Origin: Candidatus Acidiferrales bacterium
Lineage (GTDB): Bacteria; Acidobacteriota; Terriglobia; Acidiferrales; UBA7541
Reading direction: 5' to 3'
Length of the DNA stretch: 15,239 nucleotides
NCBI GenBank assembly: GCA_955651735.1
Contig: CATPAM010000316.1
Coordinates: 1-15,239 of the forward strand
Shown: piece after piece, positions 7,038 to 14,752 of the stretch
Numbering within the stretch: the first letter of the stretch is position 1
Layout of the letters: the number at the start of each line of letters is the position of its first letter
Made by a program: the position numbers and the translations under genes
Notes under the pieces: generated by a model
What the model saw: only the letters and a program-made list of their open reading frames with translations
Told to the model about the DNA's origin: nothing
Database searches by the model: none

Positions 7038-8234
7038 ATGGACTCCGTACGCATTTTTGACACTACACTGCGCGACGGCGAGCAGTCGCCGGGCTTTTCC
7101 ATGAATACGGCGGAAAAAATCCGTATGGCGCGACAGTTGGCCAAGCTCGGTGTGGACGTGATCGAAGCGGGTTTCCCAATCGCCTCGCGGGGAGACCTGG
7201 AGGCGGTGCGTCTGGTCGCCCAGGAAGTGCGTGGCGTACCGATTGCAGCCTTGGCGCGCGCCAAGAAAGAAGACGTCACCGCAGCGATCGAAGCGCTGGA
7301 GTCCGCCGCCGCCCCGCGGCTACATATTTTCTTGGCCACTTCGGATTTGCACCTGCGCGTGAAGCTGAATATGTCACGCGAGCAGGCACTCGAAGCCATT
7401 GCATCGATGATCCGTCTTGGCAGGCAGCACGTCGGTGAAGTGGAATTTTCCGCCGAAGACGCCGGCCGCACCGACATCCAGTTCTTGTGCCAGGTGTGCC
7501 GGGTAGCGGTCGACGCCGGCGCCACCGTCCTGAACCTGCCGGACACCGTCGGTTACGCCATCCCGGAAGAATACGGCGCGATGTTCCGCCAGGTGCGCGA
7601 ATACTTGGGCGATCCTCAAGGCGTCACGCTCAGCGCGCATTGCCACGATGACCTCGGCATGGCCGTGGCCAATTCGCTGGCCGCTGTGCGGGCCGGCGTT
7701 CGCCAGATTGAATGCACGATCAACGGCATCGGGGAACGCGCCGGCAACGCGGCACTGGAAGAAGTGGTGGTCGCTCTCGCCGTGCGCAAGGAGAGCTTCG
7801 GCGTCACCACAGGAATTCGCCTCGAGGAACTTTTCCCCAGCAGCCGCATGCTTTCGGAAATCACCGGAGCCGCCGTGGCGCCCAATAAGGCGGTGGTTGG
7901 CGCAAACGCGTTCGCGCACGAAGCGGGCATTCACCAGGATGGCATTATCAAGAACCCGCTGACCTACGAAATCATTTCGCCGCAAACGGTGGGGGTTCCG
8001 GCACGGTCGCTGGTGCTTGGAAAACATTCCGGCCGCAACGCGCTGCGCTTGAGCCTGCACGATCTGGGCTACGAACCGAACGACGCGGAACTCGCGGAGG
8101 TCTACCGCAGGGTCACTTCTCTCGCGGACCAGCAAAAAGATGTCCGTCAGCGCGACCTGGTAGCCATCGCGCATCAAGTGATTCGCCGCGGAGCGGTGCC
8201 CGTCGCGGCAGAAGCTGCATCGCCCGCGGGTTGA
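7038..8234 (+). CDS. leuA: 2-isopropylmalate synthase lacking the regulatory domain
   Basis: A 398-residue alpha-isopropylmalate synthase, condensing acetyl-CoA with 2-ketoisovalerate in the first committed step of leucine synthesis. The catalytic TIM barrel (residues 1 to about 275) shows DTTLRDGEQSPG at 8-19, the metal-binding HCHDD at 201-205 and GERAGNAALEEVV at 232-244. The linker subdomains contain HEAGIHQDGIIKNPLTYE (294-311) and LVLGKHSGRNAL (325-336), which are specific to LeuA against homocitrate or citramalate synthases. The usual C-terminal leucine-binding domain of about 110-130 residues is missing; the protein ends in an Ala/Pro tail after DLVAIAHQVIRRG, and nothing resembling that domain is left in the next 105 nt. 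Start: ATG at 7038 with AGGGAGA at 7027-7033. Feedback control by leucine is therefore doubtful. Confidence 0.92.
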   Translation: MDSVRIFDTTLRDGEQSPGFSMNTAEKIRMARQLAKLGVDVIEAGFPIASRGDLEAVRLVAQEVRGVPIAALARAKKEDVTAAIEALESAAAPRLHIFLATSDLHLRVKLNMSREQALEAIASMIRLGRQHVGEVEFSAEDAGRTDIQFLCQVCRVAVDAGATVLNLPDTVGYAIPEEYGAMFRQVREYLGDPQGVTLSAHCHDDLGMAVANSLAAVRAGVRQIECTINGIGERAGNAALEEVVVALAVRKESFGVTTGIRLEELFPSSRMLSEITGAAVAPNKAVVGANAFAHEAGIHQDGIIKNPLTYEIISPQTVGVPARSLVLGKHSGRNALRLSLHDLGYEPNDAELAEVYRRVTSLADQQKDVRQRDLVAIAHQVIRRGAVPVAAEAASPAG

Positions 8235-8339
8235 GCTTCCCGAAAGCCCGGGTCTTAACGCGGCCGTGTTGGCCAGTTCGCCGCAGTTTCTTCCGAGAGC
8301 GGCGCGGCGTACTACGATTTTCTCAAACGGGGTTGTGCC

Positions 8340-9446
8340 ATGAAGAAGGTCATTGTTTTTCTCGCCGGAGACGGTATCGGCCCGGAAGTGACTCGGGCCG
8401 CGGTTACCGTGCTTCGCGAAGCCGCGCACGAGTTCCATCACCAGTTCGAGTTTGCGGAATTTCCGATTGGTGGCGCCGCGATTGACGCCGCGGGCACGCC
8501 GCTTCCCAACGCCACGCTCGACGCCTGCCGCAAAGCCGACGCGGTTTTTCTCGGCGCTGTGGGGGGACCAAAGTGGGATTCGCTTCCGGTCGGCAAACGG
8601 CCCGAGAGCGGATTATTGGCGCTGCGCCAGGGTCTGGGTCTTTACGTAAATGTGCGCCCGGTGAAGCTGTTTGAGCCGCTGCGCGGAATTTCGCCGTTGA
8701 AGGCCGACCGGCTCGGCGATCTGGACCTGGAAATCGTGCGCGAGCTTGCCGGCGGCATGTATTTCGGAGAGCGCGGGAACGTCGTCGAAAATGGCGTGGA
8801 GCGCGCGTTTGATACGGAATCGTATTCGACGTCCGAGATTGAGCGCATTGCGACCTTCGCCTTCGCGCGCGCTGAGAGCCGCTCGCGACGCATTTGTTCG
8901 GTGGACAAAGCCAACGTACTGGCGAGTTCGCAGCTTTGGCGCCGCACGGTCACGGCCATGAGCGCGGCTTATCCGGGAATCCGGCTCGAGCACATGTACG
9001 TCGATAACGCCGCCATGCAGCTTACGCTGCGTCCGTCACAGTTTGACGTGCTGCTCACGACCAATATGTTTGGCGATATTTTGAGCGACGCGGCCGCGGC
9101 ATTGGCGGGATCGATCGGGGTGATTCCGTCGGCCAGCTTTGGCTCCAGCGCCCCGCTGTTCGAGCCCATTCACGGTTCGGCGCCTTCGCTCGCGGGCACG
9201 GACACGGCAAATCCCATTGGTTCAATTCTCAGCGTGACCATGATGCTGCGCGACGCCTTCGGGTTGTCGCTGGAAGCCGACTGGGTGGAGCAATCGCTGC
9301 TGCGCGTCCTGAGCGGCGGCTTCCGCACTCCCGACCTCGCCGAACCTGGCGCGCGCACGGTAACCGGCTCGGCGTTCACGGAAATGCTCCGCGAAGAGAT
9401 GCAGCGCACGCTCGAGCACGCCGAGCGCTACGGCTGGGGCGTTTAG
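8340..9446 (+). CDS. leuB: 3-isopropylmalate dehydrogenase
   Basis: A 368-residue NAD-dependent decarboxylating dehydrogenase, full length for LeuB, converting 3-isopropylmalate to 2-ketoisocaproate. Motifs are AGDGIGPEV (9-17), GGPKWD (75-80), GGMYFGERG (138-146, catalytic Y141), VDKANVLASSQLWR (188-201, catalytic K190), VDNAAMQL (221-228, metal ligand D222), TNMFGDILSD (241-250, D246 and D250), and EPIHGSAP plus GTDTANP (275-292) for NAD binding. It lies 105 nt after leuA in the same direction and is presumably the same operon. leuC and leuD are not adjacent. Only a weak ribosome site (GGGG about 8 nt before ATG) is seen. It is followed by a large folded element with a T-run. Confidence 0.95.
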   Translation: MKKVIVFLAGDGIGPEVTRAAVTVLREAAHEFHHQFEFAEFPIGGAAIDAAGTPLPNATLDACRKADAVFLGAVGGPKWDSLPVGKRPESGLLALRQGLGLYVNVRPVKLFEPLRGISPLKADRLGDLDLEIVRELAGGMYFGERGNVVENGVERAFDTESYSTSEIERIATFAFARAESRSRRICSVDKANVLASSQLWRRTVTAMSAAYPGIRLEHMYVDNAAMQLTLRPSQFDVLLTTNMFGDILSDAAAALAGSIGVIPSASFGSSAPLFEPIHGSAPSLAGTDTANPIGSILSVTMMLRDAFGLSLEADWVEQSLLRVLSGGFRTPDLAEPGARTVTGSAFTEMLREEMQRTLEHAERYGWGV

Positions 9447-9469
9447 CCATCCCGCGTGCCTCTTTCCCG

Positions 9470-9545
9470 GTAGCATCTGGGTACGGCCGGCGTCTTGCCG
9501 GACCTTCGCGCGCCTTGCGGGAACCCGCTGAGGGTGCTACTTTTT
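9470..9545 (+). terminator. Branched (cloverleaf-like) RNA structure ending in T5, downstream of leuB
   Basis: Outer arms GTAGCATC (9470-9477) and GGTGCTAC (9533-9540) pair over 8 bp with one G-U and are followed directly by TTTTT. Enclosed are hairpin 1 (CCGGC 9487-9491 / GCCGG 9497-9501, extended by GG/CC with a bulged A) and hairpin 2 (GCGGG 9517-9521 / CCCGC 9524-9528). It starts 23 nt after the leuB stop. The simplest reading is a complex terminator of the leu operon; a REP-like dispersed repeat or small RNA is possible. Confidence 0.5.
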
Positions 9546-9556
9546 CACTTCCCATA

Positions 9557-9574
9557 TAGGTGACCGCTCACCTA
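9557..9574. promoter_or_regulatory. 18-bp palindrome, candidate operator of the lipid gene cluster
   Basis: TAGGTGA-CCGC-TCACCTA is a perfect 7-bp dyad with a 4-nt centre, 158 nt before the acyl reductase start. No T-run follows, so a protein-binding operator is more likely than a terminator. A further TAGGTG half-site is at 9643-9648. Confidence 0.45.
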
Positions 9575-9598
9575 CGTCGGGGACGATTGGCCCAGGTG

Positions 9599-9630
9599 TG
9601 GAGGAGAAGCTGTAGGGGCGCTTTCCTCCA
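9599..9630 (+). promoter_or_regulatory. Leader hairpin upstream of the acyl reductase gene
   Basis: TGGAGGA (9599-9605) pairs with TCCTCCA (9624-9630), and AAGC (9607-9610) with GCTT (9620-9623), giving an 11-bp stem with one bulged G and a 9-nt loop. The 5' arm contains a Shine-Dalgarno-like GGAGGAG without a usable start nearby. Role unknown. Confidence 0.3.
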
Positions 9631-9731
9631 GGTCGTTTCATTTAGGTGCCCACATCATTCGTGAACATCGGGCGTCCGGAATATTCGGGATAGCCGGGCT
9701 GCGTGTGCTTGCCCGATAATATTTTGTTGGT

Positions 9732-12104
9732 ATGACGAAAACCATAGCTAAATTGAAAGAGGTTCCGGCACAGGGTGCGCCGCAGAGCGTAACCTACTGG
9801 CGCGTGGAAGGCTCGCTGCTCGAAGTGGGCGCCATGCGGCTGGTCGGTTTTTTCACCTGGAACGCGCAGAGCTTCTCGGAGCGCTGGGCGCGGCGTTTGG
9901 GCATGGCGGCAATGGCCCTCTCGCGGCCTTTCGCTTATGCGGCAAGCCGCACCTTTGCGACCCGGCTGCTGCACACGCTGTTGCGCGGCGTTAGCCAGGA
10001 CCGCCTCGACTTGTTGGGTGAAGAGTACTTTCACTACGTCCTCAAGCCGCAATTGCGTCGTGAGGCCGTCGAAAAACTTCTTGCGGTCCTGCGCAGCGGC
10101 GAAGAGGTCGTGCTGGTCGGTCAGCTCCTCGATAACGTGTTGCGCCCGCTTGCCAATCACTTCGCCATCTCTTCGTTTGTCTCCAATCGGCTGGAATTTC
10201 GAGACCGCTACGCTACGGGCCGGCTGCTTTCTCCGGTCGTGCGCCCGCGCGGGCCCCTGGCATGGATTGCCAGCGGCTCGACCGACGGACGCGTGCCGCG
10301 CGAGAAATTGCTGGCGCGGCTTGGCTGGAAGAATTCCGATCTGGATACAGCGACGCAGACTGCGGCGCGTCCCCCGGCGCCGGCGGGACGAGCGGTGGCC
10401 GCACTTGGCGACGTTCCCCGCATCGAGCGGCTCGCGGTTCGCGAAACGCTGGCGAATCGCCACATTTTGCTAGTGGGAGTCACCGGCTTCATCGGCAAAG
10501 TGTGGTTGGTCGATTTGCTCGAAAATATTTCAAGCATCGCTAAAATCACGCTGCTCATCCGCCGCAATCGCACCACTTCCGCGCAACGCCGCTTTGAAAA
10601 AATCATCGAGGAGTCGCCGGCGTTCGACACGCTGCAGGCGCGGCACGGCCGACAACTCGGCGCGTTCTTGAGGGGAAAAGTGGAAGTGGTGGAAGGCGAC
10701 GTCAGCCTGCCCGGGCTCGGTCTGGACGAAGCGACGCAAGCTCGGCTGGCAAAATCGCTGGACCTGATTGTCAACAGCGCGGGACTGACCGATTTCAATC
10801 CGGATCTGCGCGAAGCGTTGGCCTCCAACGTCGATTCCGCCGTGCATTTGCTCGCTTTTCTGCGTAAGTGCAATCATGCAGGCCTAATGCACCTTTCCAC
10901 GTGTTACGTGGTGGGTATGCGCGATGGCCGCGTCGGCGAGGAACTGCAGGACAATTACACTCCCGCGCAGGATTCCAACTTCGATGCCCAACGCGAGGTG
11001 GATTCGCTGCGCGAAATGATTGGGCGCATTGAAGCGCGTGCGGAAAGCCCGGAGCTGACCCGCGCGCTGCGCCGGCAGGCACTGGGGCGTGCGGGAGATC
11101 CATCCGCGGTCCCCGCGGAGGAGCTGGACGGAGTGCTGAAGCGCAATCGCGTGCGCTGGTCGCGCAATCGCCTGCTCCGCGTTGGCATGCGGCGCGCGCA
11201 GCATCTTGGCTGGCCGAACACCTACACGTATACGAAAAGTTTAGGTGAGTCGATTCTTTCGCGCCACGGACAGGATTTGCCGATCGCCATCGTGCGGCCG
11301 TCGATCGTGGAAAGCTCGATGCGCTCTCCCTTCGTGGGATGGAATGAAGGCATCAACACCTCGGGGCCGCTCTCATATTTGCTGGGAACTAATTTCCGGC
11401 AGCTGCCCACCAATGAACGCAAGTGCCTGGACGTGATCCCGGTGGACATGGTCTGCCGCGGCATGACGCTGATCGCTGCCGCCATCGTGGCGCGGCGTAA
11501 CGCGCGCGTGTATCAGCTGGCGACCTCCGCGATCAATCCCGTTAACATGGGGCGTAGCATCGAGCTTACCGGGCTGGCCCACCGCAAGCATTACCGAACG
11601 CAGCAGGGCATTGAGCACTGGTTCAAAGTGAAGTTCGAGACCATTCCCGTGTCCAAGCAGCGCTACGAGCGATTGTCGATTCCTATGCAGAAGGCTGTTG
11701 TCTCCCGCATCAACCACATTGCGGTGTTCCTGCGCATGAAGAAGGCGCCGCTGGCCAGGCAGGAGCGCGACTTGTTGCGCGCTGAAAAATTGATCGAGTT
11801 ATACGAGCCGTTCATCCTGCACAACGAACACGTTTTCGAGTCTGAAAATGCGCGCTTGCTTTCCGCTGCGCTTTCTCCGGAAGAGCGCGCGCTTTTTGCT
11901 TTCGATCCGGAATCCATCGACTGGTGGGACTACTGGATCAACATCCACATTCCAGCGCTGCGACGTTGGTGCTATCCGCTGATGGAAGGGCGTCCTTTGG
12001 AGGCGCGCACGCCTCGCGAGCTCGATTGGTCCGCGCAAGCAGCTTGCGCCACTGCCGGTCCCAACTCCACGTCGCCGTCCGATCCTTTATGGCGATCCTC
12101 GTAA
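9732..12104 (+). CDS. Alcohol-forming fatty acyl-CoA reductase with N-terminal degenerate HAD domain
   Basis: A 790-residue fusion. Residues about 20-182 resemble HAD-IB (phosphoserine phosphatase-like) hydrolases, seen in [18 protein letters not shown] and [16 protein letters not shown], but motif I reads WRVEGSLL (23-30) where active enzymes have DxDGT, so both catalytic aspartates are lost. A proline/alanine-rich linker (211-225) leads to a fatty acyl reductase domain: NADPH-binding GVTGFIG (249-255), LIRRNR (275-280), HLSTCYVVG (387-395), catalytic Y498-x3-K502 (YTYTK) and RPSIVESS (522-529). A FAR_C-type C-terminal domain ends in [20 protein letters not shown] (724-743). Expected reaction: acyl-CoA or acyl-ACP to fatty alcohol with NADPH. 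Start: the ATG at 9732 is the only one after an in-frame TAA at 9717-9719; no ribosome site is visible. First gene of the coupled operon. Confidence 0.85.
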   Translation: MTKTIAKLKEVPAQGAPQSVTYWRVEGSLLEVGAMRLVGFFTWNAQSFSERWARRLGMAAMALSRPFAYAASRTFATRLLHTLLRGVSQDRLDLLGEEYFHYVLKPQLRREAVEKLLAVLRSGEEVVLVGQLLDNVLRPLANHFAISSFVSNRLEFRDRYATGRLLSPVVRPRGPLAWIASGSTDGRVPREKLLARLGWKNSDLDTATQTAARPPAPAGRAVAALGDVPRIERLAVRETLANRHILLVGVTGFIGKVWLVDLLENISSIAKITLLIRRNRTTSAQRRFEKIIEESPAFDTLQARHGRQLGAFLRGKVEVVEGDVSLPGLGLDEATQARLAKSLDLIVNSAGLTDFNPDLREALASNVDSAVHLLAFLRKCNHAGLMHLSTCYVVGMRDGRVGEELQDNYTPAQDSNFDAQREVDSLREMIGRIEARAESPELTRALRRQALGRAGDPSAVPAEELDGVLKRNRVRWSRNRLLRVGMRRAQHLGWPNTYTYTKSLGESILSRHGQDLPIAIVRPSIVESSMRSPFVGWNEGINTSGPLSYLLGTNFRQLPTNERKCLDVIPVDMVCRGMTLIAAAIVARRNARVYQLATSAINPVNMGRSIELTGLAHRKHYRTQQGIEHWFKVKFETIPVSKQRYERLSIPMQKAVVSRINHIAVFLRMKKAPLARQERDLLRAEKLIELYEPFILHNEHVFESENARLLSAALSPEERALFAFDPESIDWWDYWINIHIPALRRWCYPLMEGRPLEARTPRELDWSAQAACATAGPNSTSPSDPLWRSS

Positions 12105-13249
12105 CCGGTTCGACCGGATATCTCGGCAGCTACCTCGTCGCCGGGCTGCTGCGGGAGTATCGCGACTGTTTAAATCTGCTGGTGCGCGCAAGCTCCCAGC
12201 AGGAGGCCCACGAACGCCTCTGGCATTCCCTGCAGCTTCATTTCGATTTCCCGGAGTTCTTCGATCGCATCAATTCGCGGGTGCGTATCTTTCGGGGCGA
12301 CCTTACCTCCCAGCGCTTCGGCCTGTCCGAAGATGACTATCACGCCCTGGTCGACACCACAGATTCCATCATTCACTGCGCCGCTTCGCTGAACCGCAAG
12401 TCTGAAAGGCAGTGCCTCAATGTGAATCTGCGCGGCTCGCTCGAAGTAATTCAGCTCGCGCGCCGCGTGCAGGACCGCAAGGGGCTGCGGCGGTATTCGC
12501 ACGTGTCCACCGTCGCCGTTGCCGGTCATCGCCGGAACGAGGTGATTGCCGAGGATTCGTCCATCGATTGGGGCCGGTCGGACTATGATCCGTACGCGCG
12601 CACCAAGAAATTTTGCGAGCACATGGTTGCGCAACTTCTGCCCGATGTGCCGCGCACCATCTTTCGTCCGGCCATCGTCATGGGCGACAGCCGCCGCGCC
12701 GAAACCTCCCAGTTCGACATGGTGCAAGCGTTTGACTTGCTCGCGCGCTTGCCTGTTCTTCCGCTGCGTCCTCACGATAAGATCGACATTGTCCCGGCTA
12801 ACTACGTCGGCAAGGCCATCGTGACCATTCATCAGAAAGAACGGCCCGCGCACGGCATCTACCATCTTTCCTCGGGCGTGAGCTCCGAGACCTATCAAGA
12901 GCTGACCGATAGTCTCTCGGAAGCCGGCGGCTGGCGGCGCCCTGTCTACGCGCCTTCGTTCGGTCGGCCATTTTCCGCCACGGTGAACTGGCTGGCGAAT
13001 CGCGGAGGCGCGGTCGGCCATGGCGCGTCGCTGATGAAAGTTTTTTGGCCCTATCTCGACTGGAACACGGTCTTCGACAATTCGCGCGTGGCCGCGGAAC
13101 TCGGCGAATCGCCCGCGAAGTTTTCCAGCTACGCGTATCCTCTGCTGAAATTCAGCCGCGAAAACAAGTTCCGCTATCCGGCGAAGCCGTGGCCTTCTTC
13201 CGCCAGTGCCGCTGCATCGAAAACAGTTGCTGGGAGCGCTCGCGCATGA
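12089..13249 (+). CDS. Extended-SDR / thioester-reductase-like NAD(P)-dependent reductase
   Basis: A 386-residue protein of the NAD-binding_4 / epimerase type. Its N-terminus is the Rossmann motif GSTGYLG (7-13), followed by LLVRA (30-34), [13 protein letters not shown] (68-80), IIHCAASLN (94-102), HVSTVAVAG (138-146), catalytic Y169-x3-K173 (YARTK) and [11 protein letters not shown] (192-202). This pattern is shared by thioester reductase domains and acyl reductases, so it may reduce an acyl thioester to an aldehyde or act on a sugar or sterol-type substrate; the sequence does not decide. Start: the ATG at 12089 overlaps the reductase gene by 16 nt, indicating translational coupling; the in-frame ATG at 11924 would bury the Rossmann fold behind 55 unrelated residues. 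The C-terminus is an Ala/Ser-rich tail after residue 366. Confidence 0.83.
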   Translation: MAILVTGSTGYLGSYLVAGLLREYRDCLNLLVRASSQQEAHERLWHSLQLHFDFPEFFDRINSRVRIFRGDLTSQRFGLSEDDYHALVDTTDSIIHCAASLNRKSERQCLNVNLRGSLEVIQLARRVQDRKGLRRYSHVSTVAVAGHRRNEVIAEDSSIDWGRSDYDPYARTKKFCEHMVAQLLPDVPRTIFRPAIVMGDSRRAETSQFDMVQAFDLLARLPVLPLRPHDKIDIVPANYVGKAIVTIHQKERPAHGIYHLSSGVSSETYQELTDSLSEAGGWRRPVYAPSFGRPFSATVNWLANRGGAVGHGASLMKVFWPYLDWNTVFDNSRVAAELGESPAKFSSYAYPLLKFSRENKFRYPAKPWPSSASAAASKTVAGSARA

Positions 13250-14700
13250 CTGATTTTCTCCTCGTGGCGTGGGTCAGCGCACTGATTGAAATACGACGCG
13301 TCGGCTGGATGTTTGGATTCGGCCGCCGCTGGGAAGCCGGCGAGAAGCTGCGCCTGCTCTTCGCCGGATACAACGGCACGCGCAACACCGGCTCCGACGT
13401 TCGCGTCCAAGAAATGCTGCGCCAGGTGCGCCACGTCCTGGCGGCCGGCAATTGCGACTTCAGCGTTATGACCCAGGACTTCAATCGCAGCCGTGGCTAT
13501 TTCGCGGGCACGCGCCAGGTTCATCTGCCTGATGTCTTTCCGCCGTTTTTGTTCCGTGAAGTGCGGCAGAATCACGGCGTCATCGCTTGTGAAGGCTCGA
13601 TGTTCAAGAGCAAATTCGCAAATGCCTTGACCACCATGATGATCGGTTCGCTCGGTCTGGCCGCCGCCGAAAATAAATTGTCGCTCGCGTACGGCGGAGA
13701 AGCCGGCCACATGGATCCTCTCATCCAAGACATGTGCGCCCGTTACGTGCACGACTCCTTGGTCATTACGCGCAACGTGGAGTCGCAGAACCTGTTGCGC
13801 AAACTCGGCATCCCCACCGAGCTCGGCACTGACACCGCCTGGACATTCGAGCCGCATCCCCCGGAATACGCGCGCAAGACGCTGCGAGAAGCGGGCTGGG
13901 ACGAAAAAACTCCCATCCTCGTGCTCTGCCCGATCCATCCTTTCGTGTGGCCGGTAAAAGCATCCATTGCGAAATACATCGCGCGCGTCACCACCGGCGC
14001 GCACAAGGAAAGCCAGTACCGCACCGTTTACTTTCATCAGTCCGGGGCCGATGTGGACGCGAAATACCGCCGCTACGTCTCCGCCTTCGGCAAAGCCGCG
14101 GCGGCCTTCCGGGAACGCCATCGCGTCTTCCCGATTCTTGTCGCCATGGAGCGGCTCGATGCGCGCGCTTGCCGATCGATGCAGGAGTTTTTGCCCGGCG
14201 CGCCGGTATTCACTTCCGATGATTACGACATGTTCCAGCTCGTCTCCATCTTGCGCGTCGGCTCGTACATGGTTTCTTCGCGCTATCACGGCATCGTCAC
14301 CTCTATGCCCAGCCTCGTCGCTTCCGCTGGCGTCACCATGGACGAGCGTATCCGCAACCTCATGCGCGAACGCGGCCACGAGCATCTTTTCCTCACCGTC
14401 GACGATTCCGACCTGGAACCCAAGCTTTTGCAAATGATGGAGGCGCTCGTGCGCGAAGCGGATTCTTTCCGCGAAGGCATCGGCCGCACCGTCGTCCGCA
14501 ATCTGAAAGTTATGGCGCGCATGGGCACCCTTCTCGAAGACACCGTCCGGCGGACGTATCCGGAGTTTCCGCTGCGCTCCGGCGTGCTTTCCTGGGAAGA
14601 GTATCTGCCGCCGCTCAGCAAGACATTGCGCGACCTGGCGGAGCGTTACGACACCAGCACGATCGCGCAGCATTCCGTGGCCGGATCCGCGTCGCGATGA
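13246..14700 (+). CDS. Polysaccharide pyruvyl transferase-like protein
   Basis: A 484-residue protein resembling the polysaccharide pyruvyl transferase (CsaB/WcaK) family, which puts ketal-linked pyruvate from PEP onto sugars. Recognisable are [16 protein letters not shown] (39-54, matching the family's N-terminal G-Y-x-G-x-x-N-x-G-D motif), [10 protein letters not shown] (111-120), AWTF (198-201), a second GT-B-like half from [10 protein letters not shown] (224-233), and [13 protein letters not shown] (344-356), the family's conserved R-x-H. It is longer than the usual 350-400 residues, with a hydrophobic N-terminal segment (3-15) that could anchor it to the membrane and a C-terminal helical tail. 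Start: the ATG at 13246 overlaps the previous stop (ATGA); an in-frame ATG at 13045 lies inside the preceding gene. The family match is by motif, so function and acceptor are uncertain. Confidence 0.7.
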   Translation: MTDFLLVAWVSALIEIRRVGWMFGFGRRWEAGEKLRLLFAGYNGTRNTGSDVRVQEMLRQVRHVLAAGNCDFSVMTQDFNRSRGYFAGTRQVHLPDVFPPFLFREVRQNHGVIACEGSMFKSKFANALTTMMIGSLGLAAAENKLSLAYGGEAGHMDPLIQDMCARYVHDSLVITRNVESQNLLRKLGIPTELGTDTAWTFEPHPPEYARKTLREAGWDEKTPILVLCPIHPFVWPVKASIAKYIARVTTGAHKESQYRTVYFHQSGADVDAKYRRYVSAFGKAAAAFRERHRVFPILVAMERLDARACRSMQEFLPGAPVFTSDDYDMFQLVSILRVGSYMVSSRYHGIVTSMPSLVASAGVTMDERIRNLMRERGHEHLFLTVDDSDLEPKLLQMMEALVREADSFREGIGRTVVRNLKVMARMGTLLEDTVRRTYPEFPLRSGVLSWEEYLPPLSKTLRDLAERYDTSTIAQHSVAGSASR

Positions 14701-14752
14701 GCAAGCTGGCGGTCCCGCCGCACGCGGCGAACGATTCCAACCTCTGAGTCTC

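Noticed and set aside
7374..8441. Minus-strand open frame (355 codons) across leuA and the leuB start
   Set aside because: Antisense shadow; no recognisable domain, and leuA/leuB are certain.
8231..8485. Plus-strand open frame after leuA as a frameshifted LeuA regulatory domain
   Set aside because: Translation is Arg-rich and unlike the LeuA C-terminal domain; most of it overlaps leuB in another frame.
9470..9545. tRNA-like gene, because of the cloverleaf-like fold
   Set aside because: No conserved tRNA bases, anticodon arm or T-loop on either strand; the T5 tail fits a terminator better.
11924..12088. Upstream ATG start for the second reductase
   Set aside because: Would add 55 residues that are only the shifted reading of the acyl reductase C-terminus; the Rossmann motif begins right after the ATG at 12089.
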